DNA of 31,269 bases, from NCBI GenBank assembly GCA_905221605.1, contig CAJNDS010000753.1:45001-76269 (forward strand). Direction: 5' to 3'. Of this stretch, positions 19,360 to 28,170 are shown in pieces. This DNA is from Symbiodinium natans (taxonomy: Eukaryota > Sar > Dinophyceae > Suessiales > Symbiodiniaceae). The number at the start of each line of letters is the position of its first letter. The stretch's first letter is position 1. The notes under the pieces were generated by a model that saw only the letters and a list, made by a program, of their open reading frames with translations, had not been told where the DNA came from and ran no database searches. Made by a program: the position numbers and the translations under genes.

Positions 19360-22300
19360 CTGTCGAGTGTGTTGTCTCTCTGCATGTGTCTCTCTCGCGT
19401 GAAGCGTGTGCATGAGTGTGAGTGGGCTTACAACGCTGCGCTTAGCTACGTCAAACTTGCCAAACAGGACCCAAGGTGCAATCTCTATCGACGATGCACG
19501 CGACCTTATTCTCGATATATTGGCCGCACGTTGTGATGTTCCCGAGGGCATGGTGGTACTCGACGAGTCCATAGACTTGCACCCGGCACTGTCGCATGTC
19601 CATCGGGGCAGGCGTCCTCCGTTGCGTCCATGCCCTCCAACCATACAGGGCCTTGTTCTTGGGGGTGGCAATCAGGTTGGCCTTGTCGTTCGTGCTGATC
19701 TTCCAGGCGATGTAGTCATCGGCCGTCGGGCCATACGCGAGCTCGCAGGACTTCCAGCTCTTGCTGCCTGCTGCTTGCTGCCAGGAAGAGCAGAAGTCCC
19801 TGGCGTCCCTGGTGCTGAAGAGCAGCTCATACGGATCATGGTGGTACTCCAAGTGAACGCCAAAGAGGTCCGAGGCCTGATCTAGAGAGGCCTGGCAATC
19901 TGCTCGCTCGCAGCCATGGGCATATGGCATCACGGGGACAGGCATCTGCGGGTCCGAGTGGTCCATGAGCACTGTGACCTTCGGCTCCCACATATTTGAC
20001 TCTTGAGACCCACTCATATCAACTTTAATGCGCCTCCAACTACTTACAGGTCGACAGGGGAACCGGTATCAAGCATCGTCTAGCACTCGTCCAGCTATTG
20101 AGGCTGAAAAACGGACAGGTACTGGTAAGACCCAGTCGCAGGTGCATTGATGACATGGTAGTTGTCGGTAAGAGCGAACCACGGCGTCGTCGCCAACTTG
20201 GCGACCTCACACAGATGCATGTGGGGCTCCTGCGTTGCCTGCTGCGTGGTCACCATGACCTCGCCGCTCGGGGAAGCAATCTTCTCCGTGGCTTTCTTAC
20301 CGGGGAAGTACTGAAGCATCAGGATGTTCTTGAAGGGGTGGTTGCTCCGAGTGGTGTTCATGATGTGACCTGTGCTTTGGTCATAGACCGCCACTCCCAA
20401 AGTGACCTGGTCTTCTGCGAGGCTGTGGAACAGATTTCTGTCAGAGCCATGGCGAATGTAGGTAGGGACATCGAAGCTGTGATTCAAGAGCGTGTTGGCC
20501 TGCGACGGCAACGCATCATCTTGGAAAGGGCTTTGGAGCGCGTTTGTTTAAACTACTTCGGGCCACTGTTGCAAGGGCAAAAGCTACCTGTAGCCGACCT
20601 AGCAGCATAGTTGCCAATGAGCATCGAGTCCCCGGAGTAAGTCGAATCGGTGCCCTTGCTCTGGGAGAAAGCTGCAGCAATCTCCTGCTCTGTGCCGTCC
20701 ATGGCCGCCTGAGCAGACATGTCTAGTCCCAACCCTACCCCTGTACAGTCCGCATCTTCTTTCGCGACGTATTGCCGGCTGACAAAATAGAACGCTCACT
20801 GTAGGCAGTGCTGAAAGCTGGGCCTGAGTGATCATGGCGAACGCCACATCGAAGGCCATGCCCTCCGTCATGCGAACGTTGCCTTCCCCGGTGAAGGTGT
20901 CGTGCAAGAACTTGAGCCACGGATGTTTCCTTCTGTTGAGTTTGCCTCCAAAAACACATCATTAAACATCTCTTCCACTGCCATGCTGTGCGGAGCAAAC
21001 ACACACACACACACACACACAACTTGCGACCACGAACCCAAAGTGAAGTACAACCGTCAAGACTCAAGACTCAACAAACTCCGCTCGGGTCACGGACCCC
21101 GTGCATCCAACCAGCCCTTCAAGGAGAACCCGCCAACTTTTTTCCCTCTTCTACCAGCACAGAGACAATTGTCAACTCCACCTGATACCTCCCAATACCT
21201 TGTACAGAAGAACAACATTCTGCAAGAGCATAGCTAGGCTTCAAGTTGTAAATGGCATTGCCGTTGATGTGCTCGACCACATGGGCCGGCATCAGGTGCT
21301 TGAAAGCATCCCACTTGTGGCCCAAGTACTTGCTGCCACGGATGGCCATGTTCTGCGTGGGCATCTCCAAAGCCTCTTTCTCGAACTGCTCCAGCCATCC
21401 GGCCTTGACGCAAGCTGCGCGACGCTGCGCGGTTTAGGGTTTTGGAGTGGAGACTTCTGAGACCGCATGAGAAGGAAGCCTTCAGGTTGTCGCGCAATGC
21501 GCTTTCCCAATTACGCCTTCGCACATGACACTTACACAGCCGCTGTCTGCGATTACAGCAGATCATAGCACTACCCGTTATCTGGAACAACAGTGACAAG
21601 AGCTGTGCCCACACCCCGCGCATGCTCTTGGCACTGCATCCATGTACAGAGAGACCTGACTGTCGGTCTGGGTTAGGCTTATGCCGGCTTCCCGTGTCGG
21701 TCGTGCTCTGTCTTGCGTTTGAAAGCTTCGCACCTTGATGGGCACCGCATCCATCTCCATGAGGAAGAAGGAATCATACCCGCGGAGGTCTCCCGTGAGC
21801 ATGGCCGACATGATGCTCGTGAACACGGTGTTTGGGCCCTGGACCCAATGCCTTGCTTCGTTTGAGGGTCAAGTATTGAAGCCCCAACAGGATGGCAGGA
21901 AAGAAGCTTAGGACTCAAAAGTCGTGTTTCATGTCGCTTTGCTGTGGTTTACCAGACGGGTGTGCTCCTACTCCCTTCAAGCAAAGCTTCTTGTTCATGC
22001 TGTAACCGTGAAAATCGTACTGGTCCTCCTCCGGCGTGAGCTTCACGGACATGTTCTTGATTTCCGCGAAACCTGCATGTCTAGCCAATGAAAACCCTAC
22101 CCTTTTTGATAAAACCGTGCGCCGAACCCTGGGAACCCTCCCATAAACGGTCACAACAATCTAAACCCCAAACGGGATTCCGGAGACTTTTTGGGAGGCT
22201 CACCCCACCCCTCCCCCCCCTCCCCCCCCCGCCCCCCTCCCCCCCCACCCCCCCGCCCCCCCTCCCGCCCCGCCCGCTCCCCCCCCCCCTTTCGCGGGGC

Positions 22301-23113
22301 CCTAGCCTGCATGATCCACTATGTCTTTACCTTGCCCGTGCTGCTGCAAGCAAGCTGCATGACATCCAGCCCAAGCTCTTGTTGGCGAACAACTCCGAGA
22401 GAGTTGCCTCAGATGTTTCAGCGCCGGGCTGATCACTTGCGCCCGCAACTTTGGCGGGTCTGGCAGCCGTAGAGGTTCCGAAACCCTTTCGCGCCCTTGC
22501 ACTCCTTTCCTCCGAAACCGGGAACCCTCAAGCAGCCAAAAGCCCACCGGCCACCAGACTTCCACAGACTTCCGACACGGTATCTATGTTTGAGAAGATT
22601 GGGTTGCGAGAATGAAGCAGAGCATCCACGACGGTGTGCGCATTGTCGGGGGTTGCATCCATGTACCTCTCCGACTCGATGTCCTGCACGGAGCCGGGAC
22701 AGTGACTTTTTTCCATCATGCCGGCCCCGCTTCTTCTTATGTAGCAGGCTTTCCGGGTGGGGGGGGGGGGGTTGGGGGGTAATCGCGACACTGGAAAGCT
22801 CAAGAACGAGGCCATGTGGCACACGACCGGTCACGGAAACACGGCAGCAGATCGACCAGAGCCAGCTTCTGCAGAAGATAAGCAACAAAGATCGCAGTGC
22901 AGTGTACGCGGACGGCAATCTCAACTGGCAGGCAGCATGTCCTGGAGCAACTCGGCCACTCACCATTTGCAAGAGTGTGCACCCGGGATCTGTTGTGCTG
23001 TCTTCTGTTGTAGGCACACAAGTGCTAGACAGAACGTGGCAGAGTTTGAACACCTTCCTGCCGCCAAAGATTTCCACAAAGATCTCCCCAGAATGGGCAC
23101 AGTGACTTGAAAC
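19153..23113 (-). CDS. Gene 1 copy B: multi-exon glycosyltransferase-like protein (span includes introns)
   Basis: This is the most complete copy in the window and the reference for the exon entries below. Exons in order: 23113-22964, 22683-22563, 22407-22331, 22055-21953, 21855-21734, 21403-21243, 20929-20824, 20708-20607, 20499-20140, 19978-19484 and 19359-19153. From 22683 the lengths sum to 1854 nt (617 residues plus stop) with no frame break. Features in order are an acidic MEMDAVP segment, EHINGNAIYN, a LIGNYANT-type junction, TPWFALTDNYHVIN, a Cys-rich region and a basic C-terminus. These recall dinoflagellate proteins of unknown function with glycosyltransferase-like folds, but that is from memory and untested. 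Introns are GT-AG, GC-AG and GA-AG. The 5' end (start codon, possible signal peptide) was not found. Confidence 0.75.
19484..19978 (-). CDS. Gene 1 copy B exon, Cys-rich C-terminal region
   Basis: 495 nt, the longest exon. It encodes VTVLMDHSDPQMPVPVMPYA, then CERADCQASLDQASDLFG, GPTADDYIAWKIS and TTCGQYIENKVAC. About eight cysteines suggest an extracytoplasmic or disulfide-bonded domain (inference). The 5' border may include two more codons (CCG AAG). The 3' border is read as GATAGA|GATTGC, a GA donor, and an in-phase alternative uses GATA|GA. The length is the same in all copies (6124-6618 and 28502-28996), and A/B differences include synonymous changes such as GAC/GAT and TTA/TTG. Confidence 0.8.
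20140..20499 (-). CDS. Gene 1 copy B exon (ANTLLNHSFDVP...YHVINAP)
   Basis: 360 nt. It starts CGCAG|GCCAACACG and is open throughout. It encodes ANTLLNHSFDVPTYIRHGS, a middle region with NILMLQYFPGKK, and TPWFALTDNYHVINAP. The exact 3' border is uncertain. A GC donor at CACCT|GCGACT keeps phase, and AAT|GCACCT is an alternative two codons earlier. Differences between copies A and B are frequent at third positions. Equivalents are 6780-7139 and 29158-29517. Confidence 0.8.
20607..20708 (-). CDS. Gene 1 copy B exon (AAMDGTEQE...MLIGNY)
   Basis: 102 nt (34 codons), phase 0 at both ends. It starts GCTCAG|GCGGCC and ends AACTAT|GCTGCT, a GC donor. It encodes AAMDGTEQE, then GDSMLIGNY. In copy B one codon is ATT (Ile), where A and C have CTT (Leu). 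Equivalents are 7249-7350 and 29625-29726. Confidence 0.75.
20824..20929 (-). CDS. Gene 1 copy B exon (KHPWLKFLHDTF...)
   Basis: 106 nt between CAGAAG|GAAACATCC and ACTCAG|GCCCAG. It encodes KHPWLKFLHDTFTGEG, then EGMAFDVAFAMITQ. It is followed by a GC-AG intron whose two borders share CTCAGGC. Just upstream of the acceptor, copies B and C have a 1-nt deletion relative to copy A, which supports starting the exon here and treating that sequence as intron. Equivalents are 8455-8560 and 29842-29947. Confidence 0.8.
20999..21021. repeat. CA microsatellite in a gene 1 copy B intron
   Basis: About 11 CA units, against about 7 at the same place in copy C (30016-30031) and none in copy A (only GACACAAAAC near 8634). 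It accounts for most of the intron length difference. Confidence 0.85.
21243..21403 (-). CDS. Gene 1 copy B exon with NGNAIYN motif
   Basis: 161 nt between GTCAAG|GCCGGA and AACTT|GAAGCC. It encodes AGWLEQFEKEALEMPTQN, then AIRGSKYLGHKWDAF and EHINGNAIYNL. The junction with the next exon restores NLKHPWL only with a GA donor. The same borders are found in copies A (8899-9059) and C (30252-30412), although the adjoining introns differ in length. Confidence 0.8.
21734..21855 (-). CDS. Gene 1 copy B exon with acidic MEMDAVP motif
   Basis: 122 nt, beginning in phase 1 after CGAAG and ending ATCAAG|GTGCGA. It encodes HWVQGPNTVFTSIM, then GYDSFFLMEMDAVPIK. The aromatic stretch followed by E-M-D is the kind of acidic segment that binds metal-nucleotide sugar in GT-A-fold glycosyltransferases, which is the main reason for the tentative family call. 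It is identical in the three copies at this motif. Equivalents are 9398-9519 and 30743-30864. Confidence 0.75.
21953..22055 (-). CDS. Gene 1 copy B exon (NMSVKLTPEEDQYDFHGYS...)
   Basis: 103 nt. It starts after ATCAAG and ends at TCTG|GTAAAC, in phase 1. It encodes NMSVKLTPEEDQYDFHGYS followed by a Lys-rich stretch. The reading frame continues upstream through FAEIK to an alternative acceptor (ATGCAG|GTTTC, about 26 nt earlier), so the 5' border is uncertain. Equivalents are 9648-9750 and 30962-31064. Confidence 0.65.
22203..22291. repeat. Short C-rich tract, copy B counterpart of the 3.3-kb tract
   Basis: C-runs broken by T, G and a few A, at the same intron position as 9894-13220. It marks the junction of units B and C. 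Confidence 0.85.
22331..22407 (-). CDS. Gene 1 copy B exon (NSLGVVRQQELGLD...)
   Basis: 77 nt between CTGAG|GCAACTC and GGCAAG|GTAAAG. In the chosen frame it reads NSLGVVRQQELGLDVMQLAC and ends in phase 0. All three frames are open here, so the frame was chosen by phase agreement with both neighbours. The intron that follows is 275 bp (22056-22330) and includes a short C-rich tract. In copy A the same intron is about 3.5 kb. The copy A exon is 13243-13319. Confidence 0.45.
22563..22683 (-). CDS. Gene 1 copy B exon (DIESERYMDATPDN...)
   Basis: 121 nt between GTGCAG|GACATCGAG and CTGTG|GAAGTC. It is open in phase 0 and leaves one nucleotide to complete a codon with the next exon. The encoded stretch is hydrophilic and protein-like (DIESERYMDATPDN, then HTVVDALLHSRNPIF). 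The downstream junction uses a GA donor, with similar sequence at both borders (CTGTG|GA and CTGAG|GC). The copy A equivalent is 13486-13606. Confidence 0.5.
22964..23113 (-). CDS. Gene 1 copy B, candidate upstream exon (start uncertain)
   Basis: An open minus-strand segment reads ...GEIFVEIFGGRKVFKLC... and ends at ATG|GTGAGT, the most canonical donor in the locus, in phase 0 with the next exon. The 5' border may be after CAGCAG (23113) or after TTTCAAG (23105). The copy A equivalent is 13887-14036 and is nearly identical, so substitution pattern cannot test it. It is a reasonable but unproven exon. What lies further upstream in the gene is unknown. Confidence 0.4.
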
Positions 23114-23132
23114 CTGCTGTGAAACAGCAGCT

Positions 23133-23264
23133 GTTCATGTGGAATAGGCATGCTTCGTTGGGAACGTGCACACCCAAAGCATTCCCGGAAGTTGGACATG
23201 TTCATGTGGAATAGGCATGCTTCGTTGGGAACGTGCACACCCAAAGCATTCCCGGAAGTTGGAA
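23133..23264. repeat. 67-bp tandem duplication, second X copy
   Basis: Units start at 23133 and 23200 and are identical to each other. In the first X copy one unit has a single change. Confidence 0.9.
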
Positions 23265-23889
23265 AAGCTTCTCTGAATCAGCGCCGCAAGCGCTGAGAGC
23301 AAAAAGGAGTGTCAACGACGACGTCGAATAACTGCAGCTCAGTGTGGTTTTTTGTGCATTTCCGAAGTAGTTGTGGGGGGTTCGCAAACAGCATTCCGTA
23401 CTGTAAAAACCAATTCAAAACCACTTTCTGCATGGGGAGCCATCGAAAAACACCCATGTTTAGACGCCCTACCAAAAATACTATGAATTCATTCCCACAC
23501 AGAAAGCATGTCTTCAACATGGTCCTTTGTACTTGTATGTCTTCCGTACCACGGCGGAATACGAGCCGTGGACCTAGTTGGCCTTCGCCGTTTTCTGTTC
23601 TGCTGCACCGTGTGCTTTGTCATGCTGAAGGTGTTTCGTGATTCTTTTGTGCTGGGCCCGTTTCTCCTGTTACGCAAGAGAAATCTGATGACCTTAGGGC
23701 CAAAGGGGCTTTAGTCCCAACAAAACTTAGAGAGGTGATTGCAAAGCGCTGCGCCACCCCCCCAGCCCCCACCCACCCACCCCCCAACCCCCTTCAAAAT
23801 CCGCCGACCCCTGCCAGGTCGGCGCTGTTTTCCAAAAGAAAATCCACTATGAGCATATCGGGACGCTTCTTTGGCCCTGGGAAGGTGCT

Positions 23890-24575
23890 CATCATGAGCA
23901 TCAGCTGGGGGTCCTTGGCAGGCCTCGTCGAGCATCATGAGCATCAGCTGCTCCACCACCCCTTCCCTCCCCGGCTTCCCCTGCCCCGCTCTGCCACACC
24001 CCCTTCCCTCCTGTCCTCTGGGACTCTGTTGCGTTCACATCTGCAAACAATCTTGCCAAACGGCCGCTGATTCGCTAGGCGTTTTCGGCCGCTCGCCTAG
24101 CAGAGGCCGTGACAGGATCACCCGGGCCGGTCATATCCCAAAGGATGGGGATGATCCCCAAGCGATAGTTGGGGTGAGCACTGACGCCGACCCAAAGAAC
24201 CCACAGAGTATGCCCGCCCCCCGCGCATCATGAGCATCAGCTGCCCTTCATCCGCCCTTCTAGGGTGGCCTCGCGCATCAGGGGCGCAAAACAGCCAGCA
24301 TCACCAGCATGTCTCCGCTCCCTTGACGGATTTAGGCCGTTTTGTGGCTCCAAAACGAACGTGAAACTTCCGTAACTGCAGTTTGTTTTTCGCAAGTTTT
24401 CCGCACATGCTTGCCCGGCGCTGTTTTCTGAAAAAAAGGTCCCTTATGCCAATCATGATGAGCGTCTCGCATCATGAGCATCAGCCCTTGGCGGCCCCCA
24501 CCGCGCATCATCGGCATCAGTGGGGGGTGCTTGGCAGGCCCCGGCCAGCATCAAGCATGAGCATCAGCTGGGGTT
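23890..24575. repeat. Interspersed CATCATGAGCATCAGC motif cluster, second X copy
   Basis: Same cluster as 14814-15440. This copy additionally retains a GGGGGGTGCTTGGCAGGCCC phrase and a GCATGAGCATCAGCTGGGG copy near 24520-24575 that are shortened in the first X copy. Confidence 0.75.
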
Positions 24576-24853
24576 CTCCCCCCTCTCCTCCCCCCTCTCC
24601 ACCCCCCCCCTCCCCCGCTTCCCTCCCTCCGGCGCACTCGTGTGCATGGCTCAAGACAAGCCTACCCGAAACCGCACCCACTCAACCTTGAACCCTACTA
24701 GTACGTACGAGTAGGTTGTTACGCCAGGGAGAAGCTGGCTGGGATCTGTGTCCACGAGCCCGCCTGAGAAAGCGCCCTCATGCGCCCTGCCCCTCTGCCC
24801 CCCTCGTCCCGACCCTAAAGTTGCTTTAATATCAGGAGGATGTTCGAGGGCTT

Positions 24854-24890
24854 CTACAGCACGCCGTTGTTGTAGTAACCAAAGATCGCT
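24854..24890 (-). CDS. Possible terminal exon of gene 2 (AIFGYYNNGVL-stop)
   Basis: After a TTGGCAG acceptor-like site, the minus strand reads AIFGYYNNGVL and then TAG. Joining it to the preceding Cys-rich exon through a GC donor in the Cys-Gly codon keeps frame, but the implied intron is only about 52 bp, which is short. The equivalent in the first X copy is 15670-15706. An alternative is that the preceding exon simply ends at its own TAA. Confidence 0.25.
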
Positions 24891-24926
24891 GCCAACTCAA
24901 GCGGCCTGCCAGCGCCTCAAGCACAG

Positions 24927-25184
24927 TTAGCTCTTCGAGCCACAAGAAAAAAACTGCACGTCTTGGACTTCCTTCTGGCAGATCTGGCAACACGCACCAG
25001 GCCCCGCCAACGCCAAATCGCAGCCGGCGCACCCCTGCGCCTCATATGATCCCTCCCCCCGTGCTGACGCAAAGTCCTTGCTGTACACGAGGACCAAGTC
25101 GATGGGCTGCGAGATCTTGGCAGGGTCGCACGGCTTGGTCTTCTCCCACGTCCTTCTTTGGCGGGTCTTGGCTTGGCATGCAGG
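24927..25184 (-). CDS. Gene 2 (second X copy): Cys-rich PAN/Apple-like exon
   Basis: Second copy of the exon at 15743-16000, with the same open frame and the same cysteine pattern (GCAGC, ACCQIC, FFSC). It lies downstream of gene 1 copy C on the same strand, about 3 kb past that stop codon. Function and full gene structure are unknown. Copy A has no equivalent, because its unit begins (about 2169) just to the right of where this exon would be. Confidence 0.45.
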   Translation of the reverse strand, partial: PACQAKTRQRRTWEKTKPCDPAKISQPIDLVLVYSKDFASARGEGSYEAQGCAGCDLALAGPGACCQICQKEVQDVQFFSCGSKS

Positions 25185-25189
25185 CTTGC

Positions 25190-25728
25190 AGGTTGCGGGC
25201 GGGTGCAAAATTCTCAAGTTTAGAAAGTTCGGAGAAAGGTGTCCCTGTTCGGTCTCCATTCAAAAAAGAACCCCTGTCATGTCTCTGGAGGCGTGTGTCA
25301 TTACCAGTGACTTCGGGAAACAGTTCGTGCTTCAACTGGGCCAGAGTCGACAATGAAAGGGTGCAAAAGATGAATCAGAGCATGGCGTCGTGGTGGACAG
25401 CAGCAAGGCATTCACTTCGTCGGCTGTCGAGAACACCCGGACGACGGCCAGCTTTGCCTATGCAAGCGTGGGTTTGGCCGGGTTCAAGGGGCTTGGATAG
25501 TGATAGAACGGTATGTATGCACATATGTACGTAGGCATATGTATAAATGTATGTATATTCTTCATATTGAGGATAGGTCGGTATGGAAGGGCTTTGCACG
25601 GGGGCTTGTAACGGGTTTCTGTTGCTCTGTTGCTTGTGGCTGTGGCCGCGGTTGTTCGGTGTTGTGGTTGATGCTTGTCGTTGTCGTTGTCGCTGGCGCT
25701 GGCGTTGTCGTGGTGATCCTGGTCGTGA

Positions 25729-25770
<42 letters not shown>

Positions 25771-28170
25771 ACGTCGTCGTCAACGTCGTCGTCAACGTCG
25801 TCGTCAACGTCGTCGTCAACGTCGTCGTCAACGTCGTCGTCGCCGCCACCGCCGCCGCCGCCGTCGCCGTCGTCGCAGCTGCGGGCGGTGGCGGCGGCAG
25901 CGGTGGTGGTGGTGGTGGTGGGTAATGCTGCTGCTGCCCCCCCCCCCCTCCCCCCCAGCTTCGAATGCTGTTCTGTGTTGCTCTTTACCTTCTTGCTGTC
26001 TCTTGTGCAAACGCTGTGGCCGTAAGCCACGGCGCCTGGGCCACGTAGAAAGCCCAGCCAACAAGGAAGAGTCGCCTTGCAAAAGGGCGCGGGGAGTTTA
26101 CGAGTTCGAGTTTATAGGAGTTGGATACTTGAGGGGCAAAAGCCGAGGTCAACGACAGCTTGCCTGGATTCTAGGACACATGCCGGCTTTAAGCATCTTG
26201 TCCAGGAGAAGTATAGGAGTTGGACATGCGGCTTCTTGCATTACAACCGGGGTCTGGGAATGAGCCTTCCGATATTCAACATCATCAAAGAAACTCGTTG
26301 GTGCTTGCTTTGGGTCTGCCTGTGCGCAATCGAATTTAGACTGTGAGCTTACGCTGCAGCACTCACGATCGCCATGCCCAATGCCAGAGCCCTATAGACT
26401 GTGGCAGTCTTCTGCGATGCACGCCCAGGCGCCAGTGCAGCCCCATCGCCGGAGTGGTAAAGATGTGACAGCTTACAAAGCAGGAAGCCAAAACTCTGCA
26501 GGTTTGCGAAGCTTCAGATCGAGCTGGGCTTCGTTAGAAAGAGCGCAGAGGTTGCTCCGAAGCACGGGCCGACAACCCTGCAGCATGAAGCCGTATCACT
26601 GCATTCTTGCTCGGCCCCCCCCCTCCCCCGCCCCCGCCCCCCATGCTGCTCCCGAAGGACGAGCAGGGCTTCATGCCAAAGCGGGAGTGCCGTTTCTGAT
26701 GCTGGCAGGCGGCAACTGCAAACACACTTTAACAGCTTTTCTCTCTCAGCCACTTGGATGCAATGTCGTAGGTGTGCAATTAAACAAGTATTCAAGATTA
26801 AACAGCCACGTGCGGGCCCTTCTTGAGCGGAGCCGACACTGAGGTCAGCTGAGAAAGGAGAGCCACCCGGAGATTCCGGCCCATGCAGGATGCTTGCTGT
26901 CGTCAAAGTTCCCGTGAGACCACTCAACTTGCCAGATCTCGAGGCGGCCCTGTGCCCTGTGCCAGGAGCCATTCGGACTGTGCAAACCGCAGACCCTTTT
27001 GCCGACGGTCGGACCGACAAGGGAAGGCGGCAGGAGAATATGACGAACATGGGTGATGTCGACCCTGCGTCCGCTATTCTCAGCAGGTCAGGCCTCTCTC
27101 GTGCGCATCCATTCTGCCGACGGCGCAGAACAACGGAGTGTTTCAAAACGTATTGTGTGCCTCTGGCAGAAAGATGGTCACCAATGAATGGCTTTGCACA
27201 GAGTACCAGGTTCGGCACGACACTTCCGGTAATCAGAACGGACTTTAAAACCAGTTGCATGGCCATGGCCCAGTGCAGTGGCCCCTGGCGGGTGCGTAAC
27301 TTGTCGCTATCGAATAAGGCGGGTTAAAGGCTCAACCTCACACAACATCACATAACCACATCAACGACTAGGATTTGCAAACAACACAGACTGCTGCGAT
27401 TTGCTGGTTTGTTCGCAGCGTTCCTCGTTGGTGCAATGTGGTACGGCGGTGCAGGGGCCCCGCAAAAGAGGGGGGGGGGGTGAGAATAGGCTTTGTTTTG
27501 GATGATCAGGCTAGAATGTGTGGAATGCTGCCTGAGAAGGGCGTTTTGGTCAAGCATCTCGGGATGCTTCAGGCTTATTTGCGCGGAAGCTGACCGCTTG
27601 CGCGCGCACCCGGATCGCACGGCGTCGGAGCATGGCACGGCCAGGGAGGAAGGCGCCATTTCACTCTCGCTTGTCAGTAGCTCATGATGGTACGGTTTCT
27701 AGAGGCGAAAAGGGGGTAACAGGGTGAATGGTATCTTCCGGGCAGTCACTTCTTCGTTCGGTTTCTGGCCCGTGTTCCTTTCGTACACCATGCATCAATC
27801 TCACGACACCTGACACTGAGATTCTCCTCTCATTTAGCAGATCAATGTCAAGTCTGTTGTTTGCTACTTTCCAGGCTGATGATTTTCGAAACTTGGGCGT
27901 TTTTCCTCGGTCACTTCGTTCAACCACTTGTGGGGCGGTGCTTCCTCGCTTCCATTACTGGGCCGTTAATTATAAGTGAGTGCGTGAACACAGCTAGAAC
28001 CCAGAAATCCGGCTCTTTACGGAGTATTTATTCGGGGCTGTTATTCGTGTAATATCAGGCATCCAGGACGGGGATCGATTGTGATCATAGGGGCCCACTG
28101 CTTGAGCGAAAGCATGGCGCACAGAACTGAGAGCCGGCTACCTCCGACTTGGTCGGATTCTCTCAGTCCT
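25190..28170. other. Region between gene 1 copy C stop and gene 2 exon: no secure gene
   Basis: Near-identical repeat of 16050-19152, with the 6-unit minisatellite. It gives no independent evidence for coding, because it has hardly diverged from copy B. Confidence 0.5.
25769..25840. repeat. 12-bp minisatellite (AACGTCGTCGTC), 6 units, copy C
   Basis: Same locus in unit C, with 6 units and a longer lead of pure GTC triplets. It is the shortest allele, although its unit is otherwise nearly identical to copy B. Confidence 0.9.

Larger units (their letters stand above)
13221..22200. repeat. Tandem unit copy B (X+Y, about 9.0 kb)
   Basis: Nearly identical to 22292-31212 over its whole length, with only scattered substitutions and small indels (microsatellite length, 12-bp repeat number, a ~60-bp segment near 24420). 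It holds the 5' exons of gene 1 copy A, the end of gene 2, and the 3' exons of gene 1 copy B. Confidence 0.9.
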
